Assembly (NCBI GenBank): GCA_040219135.1
Contig: JAVJTA010000005.1
Coordinates: forward strand, 372,001-436,000
From: UBA7803 sp040219135
GTDB lineage: Bacteria; Pseudomonadota; Gammaproteobacteria; Pseudomonadales; Azotimanducaceae
DNA length: 64,000 nucleotides
Reading direction: 5' to 3'
Shown here: one piece after another, positions 10,141-18,701 of the stretch
Layout of the letters: the number at the start of each line of letters is the position of its first letter
How positions within the stretch are numbered: the stretch's first letter is position 1
The notes under the pieces: model-generated
The model's input: the letters and a program-made list of their open reading frames with translations, nothing else
Databases searched by the model: none
Told to the model about the DNA's origin: nothing
Program-made: the position numbers and the translations under genes

Positions 10141-11001
10141 ATGGCAGTCGGCAAAGAGATCAAGAAGAAGATCGGCAGCGTGTCCAACACGCAGAAGATC
10201 ACCAGCGCCATGCAGATGGTGGCGGCGAGCAAGATGCGCCGTACCCAGGAACGCATGCGCGAGGGCAAGCCGTACGCCGAGAAGATCCGCGCGGTGATCG
10301 GCCACCTGGCCAATGCCAATCCCGAGTACCACCACATCTACATGGAAGAGCGCGAGATCAAGCGTATCGGTTACGTGGTTGTGTCGACGGACAAGGGGCT
10401 GTGCGGCGGCCTCAACGTGAACCTGTTCAGGATTCTCGTTCGCGATATGGCCGAGTGGCACGCCAAAGGCATCGAATCCGACCTCGGCCTGGTCGGCAAC
10501 AAGGCCCAGCGGTTCTTCCGTTCCATCGGCGGCAACGTCACGGCGGCCATCAGTGGCGTTGGTGAGGTGCCGACGCTGTCCGAGCTGATCGGCGGCATCA
10601 AGATCATGCTCGATGCCTACGCGAACGGCAGGATCGACCGTCTGTTCATCGTCAGCAACGAGTTCGTCAACACCATGACCCAGTCGCCGGTCATCCGCCA
10701 GCTGCTGCCGCTGGATCCGGCGGCCGAGGCGGAGTTCCACCATCGCTGGGACTACATCTACGAGCCGGAGGCGAAGGAGCTGATCGAGGAACTGGTCGCC
10801 CGGTTCATTGAGTCTCAGGTCTACCAGGCGGTGGTGGAGAACGGCGCCTGTGAGCAGGCGGCGAAGATGATCGCGATGAAGAACGCAACGGAAAACGCGG
10901 AAAAGCTGATCGACGAGCTGACGCTGATCTACAACAGCGCGCGCCAGGCGGCCATCACCCAGGAAATTGCCGAGATCGTCGGGGGCGCCGCCGCCGTTTG
11001 A
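10141..11001 (+). CDS. atpG: ATP synthase F1 subunit gamma
   Basis: 286 aa, standard length. The rotor shaft has the N-terminal helix GKEIKKKIGSVSNTQKITSAMQMVAASKMRR and the C-terminal helix NATENAEKLIDELTLIYNSARQAAITQEIAEIV, which together form the coiled coil inside the hexamer. A conserved core TDKGLCGGLN is present. It lies 59 bp after the atpA stop, with the duplicated remnant in between. Confidence 0.98.
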   Translation: MAVGKEIKKKIGSVSNTQKITSAMQMVAASKMRRTQERMREGKPYAEKIRAVIGHLANANPEYHHIYMEEREIKRIGYVVVSTDKGLCGGLNVNLFRILVRDMAEWHAKGIESDLGLVGNKAQRFFRSIGGNVTAAISGVGEVPTLSELIGGIKIMLDAYANGRIDRLFIVSNEFVNTMTQSPVIRQLLPLDPAAEAEFHHRWDYIYEPEAKELIEELVARFIESQVYQAVVENGACEQAAKMIAMKNATENAEKLIDELTLIYNSARQAAITQEIAEIVGGAAAV

Positions 11002-11051
11002 TGACGCCGGGCTCCCGCATCAACAAAGAACATCTGAGAGGCTAGGAAAAC

Positions 11052-12437
11052 ATGAGCAGCGGTCGAATCGTTCAAATCATCGGCGCCGTCATCGACGTGG
11101 AGTTCAAGCGCGAGGACGTGCCCAAGGTGTATGACGCCCTGCGGGTCAACGAGACCGGGCTGACCCTCGAAGTTCAGCAGCAGCTCGGCGACGGCGTCGT
11201 GCGGACCATTGCCATGGGTTCTTCGGATGGTCTTTCCCGGGGTCTGGCTGTGGAGAACACCGGCCATGCCATCAGCATTCCCGTGGGCGAGGAGACCCTG
11301 GGCCGGATCATGAACGTGCTGGGCGAGCCCATCGACGAGAAGGGACAGGTCAACGCCCGGGAGCAGATGCCGATCCACCGCGAGGCACCGAGCTACGAGG
11401 ACCAGCGCGGCGGCAACGAAGTGCTGGAGACCGGCATCAAGGTGATCGACCTGATCTGTCCGTTTGCCAAGGGCGGCAAGGTGGGCCTGTTCGGCGGTGC
11501 CGGCGTGGGTAAGACCGTGACCATGCTCGAGCTGATCCGCAACATCGCCACCGAGCACGCGGGTCTTTCTGTGTTCGCCGGCGTTGGCGAGCGCACCCGG
11601 GAAGGCAACGACTTCTACCACGAGATGCAGGATTCCGGGGTGCTGGACAAGATCTCCCTGGTGTTCGGGCAGATGAACGAGCCGCCGGGAAACCGCCTGC
11701 GGGTGGCGCTGACCGGGCTGACCCTGGCGGAAAAGTTCCGCGACGAGGGCCGCGACGTGCTCCTGTTCGTCGACAACATCTACCGCTACACGCTGGCGGG
11801 CACCGAAGTGTCGGCGCTCCTCGGCCGGATGCCCTCCGCGGTGGGTTATCAGCCGACCCTGGCCGAGGAGATGGGCGTGCTCCAGGAGCGCATTACCACG
11901 ACCAAGACCGGGTCGATCACCTCGGTGCAGGCGGTATACGTGCCGGCCGACGACCTTACCGACCCGTCGCCGGCCACCACCTTCGCGCACCTCGACTCCA
12001 CCGTGACGCTTTCCCGGGCCATCACCGATCTCGGCATCTACCCGGCGGTGGATCCCCTCGACTCCACCAGCCGCCAGCTCGATCCGCTGGTGGTGGGGCA
12101 GGATCACTACGACGTGGCGCGCGGCGTGCAGCAGGTGCTGCAGCGCTACCAGGAACTGCGCGACATCATCGCCATCCTCGGCATGGACGAGCTCTCCGAG
12201 GAGGACAAGCAGCTGGTGTACCGGGCACGGAAGATCCAGAAGTTCTTCTCCCAGAGTTTCTTCGTCGCCGAGACCTTCACCGGCAACCCCGGCGTTTACG
12301 TCAGCCGGGACGACACCGTGCGCAGCTTCAAGGCAATTCTCGACGGCGAGTACGACCAACTGCCGGAAGACGCCTTCTATATGGTGGGCACCATCGAGGA
12401 CGCGGTGGAGAAAGCCAAGAAGATGGAAAGCAAGTAA
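11052..12437 (+). CDS. atpD: ATP synthase F1 subunit beta
   Basis: 461 aa. The catalytic subunit has the P-loop GGAGVGKTV, the catalytic glutamate region GVGERTREGND, and VDNIYRYTLAG, where most homologues have Phe instead of Tyr. The DELSEED region is present as DELSEED. It sits between atpG and atpC as usual. Confidence 0.98.
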   Translation: MSSGRIVQIIGAVIDVEFKREDVPKVYDALRVNETGLTLEVQQQLGDGVVRTIAMGSSDGLSRGLAVENTGHAISIPVGEETLGRIMNVLGEPIDEKGQVNAREQMPIHREAPSYEDQRGGNEVLETGIKVIDLICPFAKGGKVGLFGGAGVGKTVTMLELIRNIATEHAGLSVFAGVGERTREGNDFYHEMQDSGVLDKISLVFGQMNEPPGNRLRVALTGLTLAEKFRDEGRDVLLFVDNIYRYTLAGTEVSALLGRMPSAVGYQPTLAEEMGVLQERITTTKTGSITSVQAVYVPADDLTDPSPATTFAHLDSTVTLSRAITDLGIYPAVDPLDSTSRQLDPLVVGQDHYDVARGVQQVLQRYQELRDIIAILGMDELSEEDKQLVYRARKIQKFFSQSFFVAETFTGNPGVYVSRDDTVRSFKAILDGEYDQLPEDAFYMVGTIEDAVEKAKKMESK

Positions 12438-12470
12438 GCGGCTGCCAGGTAACGAAAACGGGAGCGCCCA

Positions 12471-12893
12471 ATGGCCATGACCATGCATTGCGACATCGTG
12501 AGCGCCGAAGAGGAGATCTTCTCCGGGCGCGTCACTCTGGTGAGCGTCACCGGCACCATGGGTGAGCTCGGCATCATGCCCGGCCATGCGCCCCTGCTCA
12601 CCGGTATCCGTCCGGGTCCGGTGCGGTTGAAGTTCGACAACGGCTCCGAGGAGGTGTTCTTTGCCTCCGGCGGCTTCCTCGAAGTCCAACCCGGCGTGGT
12701 CACCCTGCTGGCGGACACCGCGGTGCGCGCCGAAGATCTCGACGAGGCCGCTGCCGTCGAAGCCGCGAAGGCGGCCGAGCACGCGCTGCAGGAGCGAACC
12801 GGCGCGGTCGAGTTCTCGGTCGCCGCCGCCCAGCTTGCCGAAGCCATGGCGCGCCAGCGCACCCTCGAGGAGCTGAAACGCCGGCGTCGCTGA
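12471..12893 (+). CDS. atpC: ATP synthase F1 subunit epsilon
   Basis: 140 aa. Epsilon links gamma to the c-ring and inhibits hydrolysis. The N-terminal beta-sandwich starts AMTMHCDIVSAEEEIFSG and holds GELGIMPGHAPLLTGIRPG. A helical hairpin follows (EAAKAAEHALQERTG…). Three in-frame ATGs occur in the first five codons; the first (12471) matches the MAMT start of relatives. It is the last gene of the operon. Confidence 0.96.
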   Translation: MAMTMHCDIVSAEEEIFSGRVTLVSVTGTMGELGIMPGHAPLLTGIRPGPVRLKFDNGSEEVFFASGGFLEVQPGVVTLLADTAVRAEDLDEAAAVEAAKAAEHALQERTGAVEFSVAAAQLAEAMARQRTLEELKRRRR

Positions 12894-12896
12894 GCG

Positions 12897-12924
12897 GGTC
12901 CCCGGCCGCGGCCGCGGCGGGACC
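12897..12924 (+). terminator. Possible terminator hairpin after atpC
   Basis: GGTCCC (12897-12902) pairs with GGGACC (12919-12924) around a G/C-only palindromic core. It starts 3 bp after the atpC stop. No T-run follows (AATTCGATT), so intrinsic termination is uncertain. Confidence 0.45.
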
Positions 12925-12978
12925 AATTCGATTACAAAGCCTTTCGGCCAGCGCCACGGTTTTTCTCCCGCACCCCGG

Positions 12979-12984
12979 TATAAT
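12979..12984 (+). promoter_or_regulatory. -10 box of a probable glmU promoter
   Basis: Perfect TATAAT, 26 bp before the glmU ATG. There is no good -35 hexamer at 16-18 bp upstream (ACGGTT region), so strength is unclear. Confidence 0.5.
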
Positions 12985-13010
12985 GCGGGCTTTGCGCCCG
13001 AGGCGCCGCG

Positions 13011-14393
13011 ATGAAACAGGCCCTTCCCCTCGAAGTCGTGGTCCTGGCCGCCGGTCAGGGCAAGCGCATGGCTTCGACCCTTCCCAAAGTGCTCCATTCC
13101 CTCGCCGGACGGCCGCTGCTGCACCACGTTCTCGACAGCGTGGCCGCGCTGGACCCGTCGCGGATCCACGTGGTGGTAGGGCACGGCGTCGACGCGGTGC
13201 GTGGCGCCGTCGCCGCGGACGTCAACTGGGTGACCCAGAGCGAGCCCCGCGGCACCGGTCATGCGGTGGCTCAGGCGCTGCCGGGAGTGGCCGACGACGC
13301 GCTGCTGCTGGTGGTGTATGGCGACGTGCCGCTGATCACCGCGCGCACCCTCGGCGACGTGGTCGCAGCGGCCGGTGACACAAGCCTGGCGCTGGTCACC
13401 GCGGACCTCGACGATCCTGCGCAGCTCGGGCGCATCGTCCGCGAAGACGGCGGCGGCATCACGGGCATCGTCGAGTTCCGCGACGCGACCGACGAGCAGC
13501 GTGCCATTCACGAGGTGAACTCGGGCATCCTCGCCGCGCCGAAGGCCCTGCTGGCCCCGCTGCTCGAACGGCTCAGTCCGGACAACGCCCAGGGCGAGTA
13601 CTACCTGACCGACGTCGTCGGCATGGCGGTCGCCCAGGGGGTCTCGGTGCACGGCCTCACGGTGGCGGATGCCCTCGAGATCAGCGGGATCAACGACCGG
13701 GCCGAACTCGCGGCCCTGGAACGGGTGTGTCAGCGTCGCGCCGTTGCCGGGTTGATGTCCGCCGGCGTGTCGGTGGCGGATCCGGACCGGGTGGACGTCC
13801 GCGGCCGGGTAACGGCCGGCCAGGACTGCTTCCTCGACGTCAACGTGGTCCTCCTGGGGGACGTCGTCCTCGGCAGCAACGTCTACGTCGGTCCGGGCGC
13901 GGTAATCGTCGACTCCCGAATCGGTGACGACACCCGCATCGAACCGCACACCGTGATCGAAGGCGCCCGGGTTGGCCGCGGCTGTACGCTCGGACCGTTC
14001 GCCCATCTGCGGCCGGGGTCCGAGCTCGCGGATCGGGTCAAGATCGGCAATTTCGTCGAGACCAAGAAAACGCGCCTCGGCGAAGGCACCAAGGCCAATC
14101 ACCTGGCTTACCTGGGCGATGCGACGCTCGGTGCCGACTGCAACGGCGGCGCCGGCACCATCACCTGCAACTACGACGGCGTCGACAAGCACCCAACGGT
14201 GATCGGCGACGGCGTGTTCGTCGGTACCAACACCACGCTGGTGGCGCCGCTCGAGATCGGCGACCGGGCGTATGTCGCCGCGGGCTCCACGGTGACCAGC
14301 AAGGTTGCGCCGGGTGAGCTCGCCGTCGGCCGCGGCCGGCAGCGCAACATCCAGGGCTGGAAGCGCCCGGGTCAGCGCAAGCCGAAAGCCTGA
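13011..14393 (+). CDS. glmU: Bifunctional N-acetylglucosamine-1-phosphate uridyltransferase / glucosamine-1-phosphate acetyltransferase
   Basis: 460 aa, normal length. GlmU makes UDP-GlcNAc for peptidoglycan and LPS. The N-terminal pyrophosphorylase has LAAGQGKRM (residues 12-20), then GTGHAV and VVYGDVPLI. The C-terminal half (about 250 on) is a left-handed beta-helix of hexapeptide repeats with NHLAYLGDATLG and the acetyltransferase loop GAGTITCNYDG. It is the usual gene after atpC in this group of bacteria, but has its own -10 box. glmS is not adjacent. Confidence 0.97.
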   Translation: MKQALPLEVVVLAAGQGKRMASTLPKVLHSLAGRPLLHHVLDSVAALDPSRIHVVVGHGVDAVRGAVAADVNWVTQSEPRGTGHAVAQALPGVADDALLLVVYGDVPLITARTLGDVVAAAGDTSLALVTADLDDPAQLGRIVREDGGGITGIVEFRDATDEQRAIHEVNSGILAAPKALLAPLLERLSPDNAQGEYYLTDVVGMAVAQGVSVHGLTVADALEISGINDRAELAALERVCQRRAVAGLMSAGVSVADPDRVDVRGRVTAGQDCFLDVNVVLLGDVVLGSNVYVGPGAVIVDSRIGDDTRIEPHTVIEGARVGRGCTLGPFAHLRPGSELADRVKIGNFVETKKTRLGEGTKANHLAYLGDATLGADCNGGAGTITCNYDGVDKHPTVIGDGVFVGTNTTLVAPLEIGDRAYVAAGSTVTSKVAPGELAVGRGRQRNIQGWKRPGQRKPKA

Positions 14394-14395
14394 CC

Positions 14396-14422
14396 GCGAG
14401 GGTGGCGACGCCGTCGCCTCGC
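14396..14422 (+). terminator. Hairpin after glmU
   Basis: GGCGAC-GCC-GTCGCC with flanking GCGA/TCGC forms a strong stem just after the glmU stop. No T-run follows, so it is only a possible terminator. Confidence 0.4.
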
Positions 14423-14441
14423 ATCGCCTCCCATCGCCTCC
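14412..14441 (+). repeat. 10-bp tandem repeat between glmU and uvrD
   Basis: Two exact copies of CATCGCCTCC (14422-14431, 14432-14441), preceded by a diverged copy CGTCGCCTCG and followed by CATGGCTCG. Confidence 0.75.
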
Positions 14442-14451
14442 CATGGCTCGT

Positions 14452-14457
14452 TACAAT
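14452..14457 (+). promoter_or_regulatory. -10-like box before uvrD
   Basis: TACAAT, 69 bp upstream of the uvrD ATG. The -35 region falls in the tandem repeat and has no clear hexamer. No LexA box (CTG-N10-CAG with AT-rich core) was recognised. Confidence 0.35.
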
Positions 14458-14526
14458 GGCGGCCCGTAACTGATCCCGTAACCCGCATCCGCTCGCAGCG
14501 CGCCCGGGCGCGGGCGATGCAGTCCC

Positions 14527-16728
14527 ATGGACGTAACCCACATCCTCGACAATCTGAATGACCGCCAGCGCGAGGCGGTGACCGCGCCCGTGGGCAATCA
14601 TCTGGTCATTGCCGGCGCCGGCAGCGGTAAGACCCGGGTACTGGTGCATCGGATCGCCTGGCTCATCGAGGCCGAAGGCGTTTCGCCCCACGGCATTCTG
14701 GCCGTCACCTTCACCAACAAGGCCGCCGCCGAGATGCGCTCGCGCATCGAGGAGTTGCTGGACATCTCCGTGCGCACCCTGTGGGTGGGCACGTTTCACG
14801 GCCTCGCCCACCGGCTGCTGCGCATGCACTGGCAGGAGGCCGACCTGCCGCAGAACTTCCAGATTCTCGACGCCGACGATCAGCTGCGGCTGGTGAAACG
14901 GGTAATGCGCTCGCTGGACCTCGACGAGCAGAAATGGCCGCCGCGCCAGGCGGTCTGGTTCATCAACGGGCAGAAGGACGAGGGCCGGCGCGCCCGCGAC
15001 CTGACGTCCGGCGACGATCTCTTTCAGATCACCCACAAGCGCGTCTACGAAGCCTACGAAGAGCTCTGCCAGCAGGGCGGACTGGTGGACTTTGCCGAGC
15101 TGCTGCTGCGCAGTCACGAGATCTGGCTGAACCGGCCCGAGCTGCTGGCTCACTACCAGCGCCGCTTCGGCCAGCTGCTGGTCGACGAGTTTCAGGACAC
15201 CAATACCATCCAGTACGCCTGGTTGCGGGTGCTCGCCGGACGCAGCGGCAGGGTGATGGCGGTGGGTGACGACGATCAGTCCATCTACGGCTGGCGCGGC
15301 GCGCGGATCGAGAACATTCATCGCTTTCAGAAGGACTTTGCCGACGTCGGCGTGATCCGACTCGAGCAGAACTATCGCTCCACCGGCACCATCCTCAAGG
15401 CAGCGAACAGCCTCATCGGCAACAACGCCGACCGGCTCGGCAAGCAGCTGTGGACCGCCGGCGACGACGGTGAACCCATTCAGGTGTACTCAGGCTACAA
15501 CGACCTGGACGAGGCGCGCTTCGTCGCCGAGCGGGCTCAGGAATGGATCGAAGCCGGCGGCAGCCCGGACGAAGTCGCGGTACTGTATCGTTCCAACGCT
15601 CAGTCGCGGGTTCTGGAGGAAGCCATGCTGCGGCTGCAGATCCCCTATCGGATCTACGGCGGCGTGCGCTTCTTCGAGCGGGTCGAGATCAAGAACGCCC
15701 TGGCTTACATGCGCCTGCTGCACGATCGTCACTCAGACCCGGCGTTCGAGCGCGTAGTCAACACCCCGACCCGCGGCATTGGTGACAAGACGCTGGAAGC
15801 GGTGCGCGAGATCGCGCGCGCGCGCCGGGTGTCGCTATGGCAGGCGGCCAAGCTCGGCATCGGAGAGAGTCTGTTCACGGCACGCACCGCGGCCAAGCTC
15901 GCGGAGTTCCTGCGCCTGGTCGATGAGCTCGCCGAAGCGTGCAGCGGCCTGCCGCTGCACGAACTTGCCGACGCCTGCATCCAGGCCACGGGTCTGCTCG
16001 ATTTTCATGCCCGCGAGCGTGGCGAGCGCGGCCTGGCGCGCAAGGAGAACCTGGAGGAACTGGTCAGCGCCTGTCGTCAGTTCACCGGCGAGCTGGTGTT
16101 CCCCATGGAGAACGGCGATCGGGCGGAGGTCCCGGTGCTCGAGGAGTTTCTCGACCAGGTGGCGCTGGATTCCGGTGATCGCGAAGCCCAGTCCGGACCG
16201 GCACTGCAGATGATGACCCTGCATTCGGCCAAAGGGCTCGAGTTCCCGCTGGTGTTTCTCTCCGGCATGGAGGAGGGTCTGTTCCCGCATCGCATGTCGG
16301 CAGAGGAGCCCGGGCGCCTCGAGGAGGAACGGCGTCTGTGCTACGTGGGCATTACCCGGGCAATGAAGATGCTGTATCTGAGCCACGCCGAAACCCGCCG
16401 TCTGCACGGCCAGGACACCTACAATCGGCCTTCGAGGTTCCTGACGGAGGTGCCGCGCGAGCTCGTTCAGGAAGTGCGCATGGGCGGGGCGGTGCATCGG
16501 CCCTACGGCGGTAGCGGTGGCCGGCGCGGCTCGGTGACAGGCACACTCACGGATGTCGACGTTCCGGGTCTGCGCATGGGTCAGCGGGTCCATCACGCAA
16601 AGTTCGGTGAGGGCGTGGTGCTGCAGAGCGAGGGCAGTGGCGATCGCGCCCGGGTTCAGATCAACTTCCAGGATGCCGGCGCCAAATGGCTGATGATGGG
16701 GTACGCGAATCTGCAGCCTCTGGATTGA
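14527..16728 (+). CDS. uvrD: DNA helicase II UvrD
   Basis: 733 aa, close to E. coli UvrD (720). This SF1A 3'-5' helicase works in mismatch and nucleotide excision repair. The start DVTHILDNLNDRQREAV is UvrD-like rather than Rep-like. Motif I is AGAGSGKTRVL, motif Ia TFTNKAAAEM, motif II VDEFQDTN, motif III GDDDQSIYGWRGA, motif IV QNYRST, motif V TLHSAKGLEFP and motif VI YVGITRA. A C-terminal Tudor-like tail (GQRVHHAKFGEGVVL…) that contacts RNA polymerase in homologues is intact. Confidence 0.96.
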   Translation: MDVTHILDNLNDRQREAVTAPVGNHLVIAGAGSGKTRVLVHRIAWLIEAEGVSPHGILAVTFTNKAAAEMRSRIEELLDISVRTLWVGTFHGLAHRLLRMHWQEADLPQNFQILDADDQLRLVKRVMRSLDLDEQKWPPRQAVWFINGQKDEGRRARDLTSGDDLFQITHKRVYEAYEELCQQGGLVDFAELLLRSHEIWLNRPELLAHYQRRFGQLLVDEFQDTNTIQYAWLRVLAGRSGRVMAVGDDDQSIYGWRGARIENIHRFQKDFADVGVIRLEQNYRSTGTILKAANSLIGNNADRLGKQLWTAGDDGEPIQVYSGYNDLDEARFVAERAQEWIEAGGSPDEVAVLYRSNAQSRVLEEAMLRLQIPYRIYGGVRFFERVEIKNALAYMRLLHDRHSDPAFERVVNTPTRGIGDKTLEAVREIARARRVSLWQAAKLGIGESLFTARTAAKLAEFLRLVDELAEACSGLPLHELADACIQATGLLDFHARERGERGLARKENLEELVSACRQFTGELVFPMENGDRAEVPVLEEFLDQVALDSGDREAQSGPALQMMTLHSAKGLEFPLVFLSGMEEGLFPHRMSAEEPGRLEEERRLCYVGITRAMKMLYLSHAETRRLHGQDTYNRPSRFLTEVPRELVQEVRMGGAVHRPYGGSGGRRGSVTGTLTDVDVPGLRMGQRVHHAKFGEGVVLQSEGSGDRARVQINFQDAGAKWLMMGYANLQPLD

Positions 16729-16783
16729 CCCAGCGTCGCGCCGACGACGCGCCTGAGACGAATCAGTCTACGGAGAAACCACC

Positions 16784-17872
16784 ATGAAGAGTCTGTGTGC
16801 CGCGCTGCTGCTGCTGCTGGTCGGCTGCACGGAGGCGGGCGACCCCGCCGCCGGAGCCACCGGAGGTACCGTGGCCCCGCAGCAGCAGGTGTTCCGCTGG
16901 AAGCTGATCACCACCTGGCCGAAGAACCTGCCCGGACTGGGGATGGCGCCGGAGCGCCTCGCCGAGCGGCTCCGGGTGATGAGCGGCGGACGTCTGGACA
17001 TCAAGGTCTACGGCGCCGGTGAGCTGGTGGGCGCGTTCGAGGTGTTCGACGCGGTCTCCCAGGGCACCGCGGAGATGGGTCACGGCGCCGCCTACTACTG
17101 GCGCGGCAAGATTCCGGTGGCCGCCATGTTCTCCACCGTACCGTTCGGCATGACGGCCCAGGAGATGAATGCCTGGCTGCACTACGGCGGCGGGCTGGAA
17201 CTATGGCGCGAGCTCTACGCGCCCTTCGATCTGGTGCCCATGGCGGCGGGCAATACCGGCGTGCAGATGGCGGGCTGGTTCAACAAGGAGATCAACTCGG
17301 TCGCCGACCTAGAGGGTCTGAAGATGCGCATCCCGGGGCTCGGCGGCGAGGTGCTGGAACGGGTCGGCGGCGAGCCCGTGTCCATGCCCGGCAACGAGGT
17401 CTTCTCCAACATGCAGATGGGCGTGATCGACGCCACCGAATGGGTGAGCCCGTTCAACGATCTGGCGCTGGGCCTGCACACCGTGGCCGAGTACTACTAC
17501 TACCCGGGGTGGCACGAGCCGGGCCCGACCACCGAGCTGATCGTCAACCGGCAGGCCTGGGAGCGGCTGCCTCCGGATCTGCAGATGCTGGTCGAGACCA
17601 CCGCGCGGGCCATAAACGAGGACACCCTGTCGGAGTTCACCGCGCGCAACGCCCAGGCATTGAAGACGCTGGTGGAGGAACATGGCGTGAAGCTCCGGCG
17701 TCTGCCCGATGACGTCCTCGAGCGGCTGAAAGCGGCGTCCGCCGAGGTGGTGGCGGAGGCGGCCGAGAGCGATCCGCTGGCGCGCCGGATCTACGATTCC
17801 TACACGGCGTTCCTCGCGGAAGTGCGCGCATACGACGCCGTTTCCGAGCAGGCCTATCTGAACGCGCGCTGA
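16784..17872 (+). CDS. TRAP transporter solute-binding lipoprotein, DctP/TakP family
   Basis: 362 aa. The N-terminus is a lipoprotein signal with the lipobox LLVGC (Cys15), so the binder is probably membrane-tethered rather than free. The mature start WKLITTWPKNLPGLG and the motifs KVYGAGELVGAFEVFDAVSQG and FNKEINSVADLEGLKMRIPGLGGEV are typical of the TakP branch, whose characterised members bind 2-oxo acids; the conserved Arg that grips the carboxylate is in MRIPG. The matching membrane subunits dctQM lie 2 kb away on the other strand. The ligand is not predictable. A crotonase gene starts 13 bp downstream. Confidence 0.88.
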   Translation: MKSLCAALLLLLVGCTEAGDPAAGATGGTVAPQQQVFRWKLITTWPKNLPGLGMAPERLAERLRVMSGGRLDIKVYGAGELVGAFEVFDAVSQGTAEMGHGAAYYWRGKIPVAAMFSTVPFGMTAQEMNAWLHYGGGLELWRELYAPFDLVPMAAGNTGVQMAGWFNKEINSVADLEGLKMRIPGLGGEVLERVGGEPVSMPGNEVFSNMQMGVIDATEWVSPFNDLALGLHTVAEYYYYPGWHEPGPTTELIVNRQAWERLPPDLQMLVETTARAINEDTLSEFTARNAQALKTLVEEHGVKLRRLPDDVLERLKAASAEVVAEAAESDPLARRIYDSYTAFLAEVRAYDAVSEQAYLNAR

Positions 17873-17885
17873 GGCGGGAGTCACC

Positions 17886-18701
17886 ATGGAATTGAAAGCC
17901 ACCGACTACGCGGTCGACGGGGTCTGCGCCGTGATCACCCTGAACCGCCCGGAACGCCTGAACGCCTGGACCGGACGCATGCACACCGAGTACCGCTGGT
18001 GCCTGGCCAGGGCGGACGCCGATCCGGCAGTCCGCGTCATCGTGGTCAGCGGCCGGGGCCGCGGGTTCTGCGTCGGCGGCGATGCCCAGGCGCTGAAGGG
18101 CCACGCCAGCCGCGGCGGCTACGACCCCGGCACGCCGGCCGAGCTCGCCCGCCCGGGCTACGCCACCGACGAACGCTTCGCCGCCAGCTTCGCCTACCAC
18201 TTCGGCCTGTCGAAGCCCGTGATCGCCGCGGTGAACGGACCGGCCGCCGGCGTCGGCCTGGCGCTGGCCTGTTTCGCCGACCTGCGCTTTGCTGCCGCGG
18301 GGGCCAGGTTCACCACCGCCCACGGCAGGTTGAACCTGCCCGCCGAGTACGGCCTGTCCTGGCTGCTGCCGCGCATGGTCGGGCTCACCCGGGCCAACGA
18401 ACTGCTGCTCTCGAGCCGGGTGTTTCTGGCCGAGGAAGCTCTGCAGATCGGGCTGGTCAACCGCGTGCTTCCGGCCGCCGAGGTGCTGCCGGCGGCGCTC
18501 GCCTATGGCGCCGATCTGGCGCGCACCGTGGCGCCGGAATCACTGCGCCAGACCCGCTGGCAGATCTACCGGGACCTGCATCGCGGCGTCGCCGATTCCG
18601 TCACGGATTCGGAGCGGCTGCTCGAAGACATGATGCGTCAGCCGGACTACGCGGAAGGGGTCGCCGCGTTCCTGGAGAAACGGCCGCCGAGCTGGAGCTA
18701 G
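17886..18701 (+). CDS. Enoyl-CoA hydratase/isomerase family protein
   Basis: 271 aa crotonase-fold protein. The oxyanion-hole loop GFCVGGDAQAL and the glycine loop AAVNGPAAGVGLALACFADLRFAA are clear. The active-site region LPAEYGLSWLLPRMVG carries a Glu at the usual catalytic place and resembles family members with a WLLPR motif. GGGAG lies 7 bp before the ATG, and the short gap to the TRAP binder suggests co-transcription and a role in breaking down an imported acid after CoA activation. The exact reaction is unknown. Its stop overlaps the convergent amidohydrolase stop in CTAG. Confidence 0.87.
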   Translation: MELKATDYAVDGVCAVITLNRPERLNAWTGRMHTEYRWCLARADADPAVRVIVVSGRGRGFCVGGDAQALKGHASRGGYDPGTPAELARPGYATDERFAASFAYHFGLSKPVIAAVNGPAAGVGLALACFADLRFAAAGARFTTAHGRLNLPAEYGLSWLLPRMVGLTRANELLLSSRVFLAEEALQIGLVNRVLPAAEVLPAALAYGADLARTVAPESLRQTRWQIYRDLHRGVADSVTDSERLLEDMMRQPDYAEGVAAFLEKRPPSWS

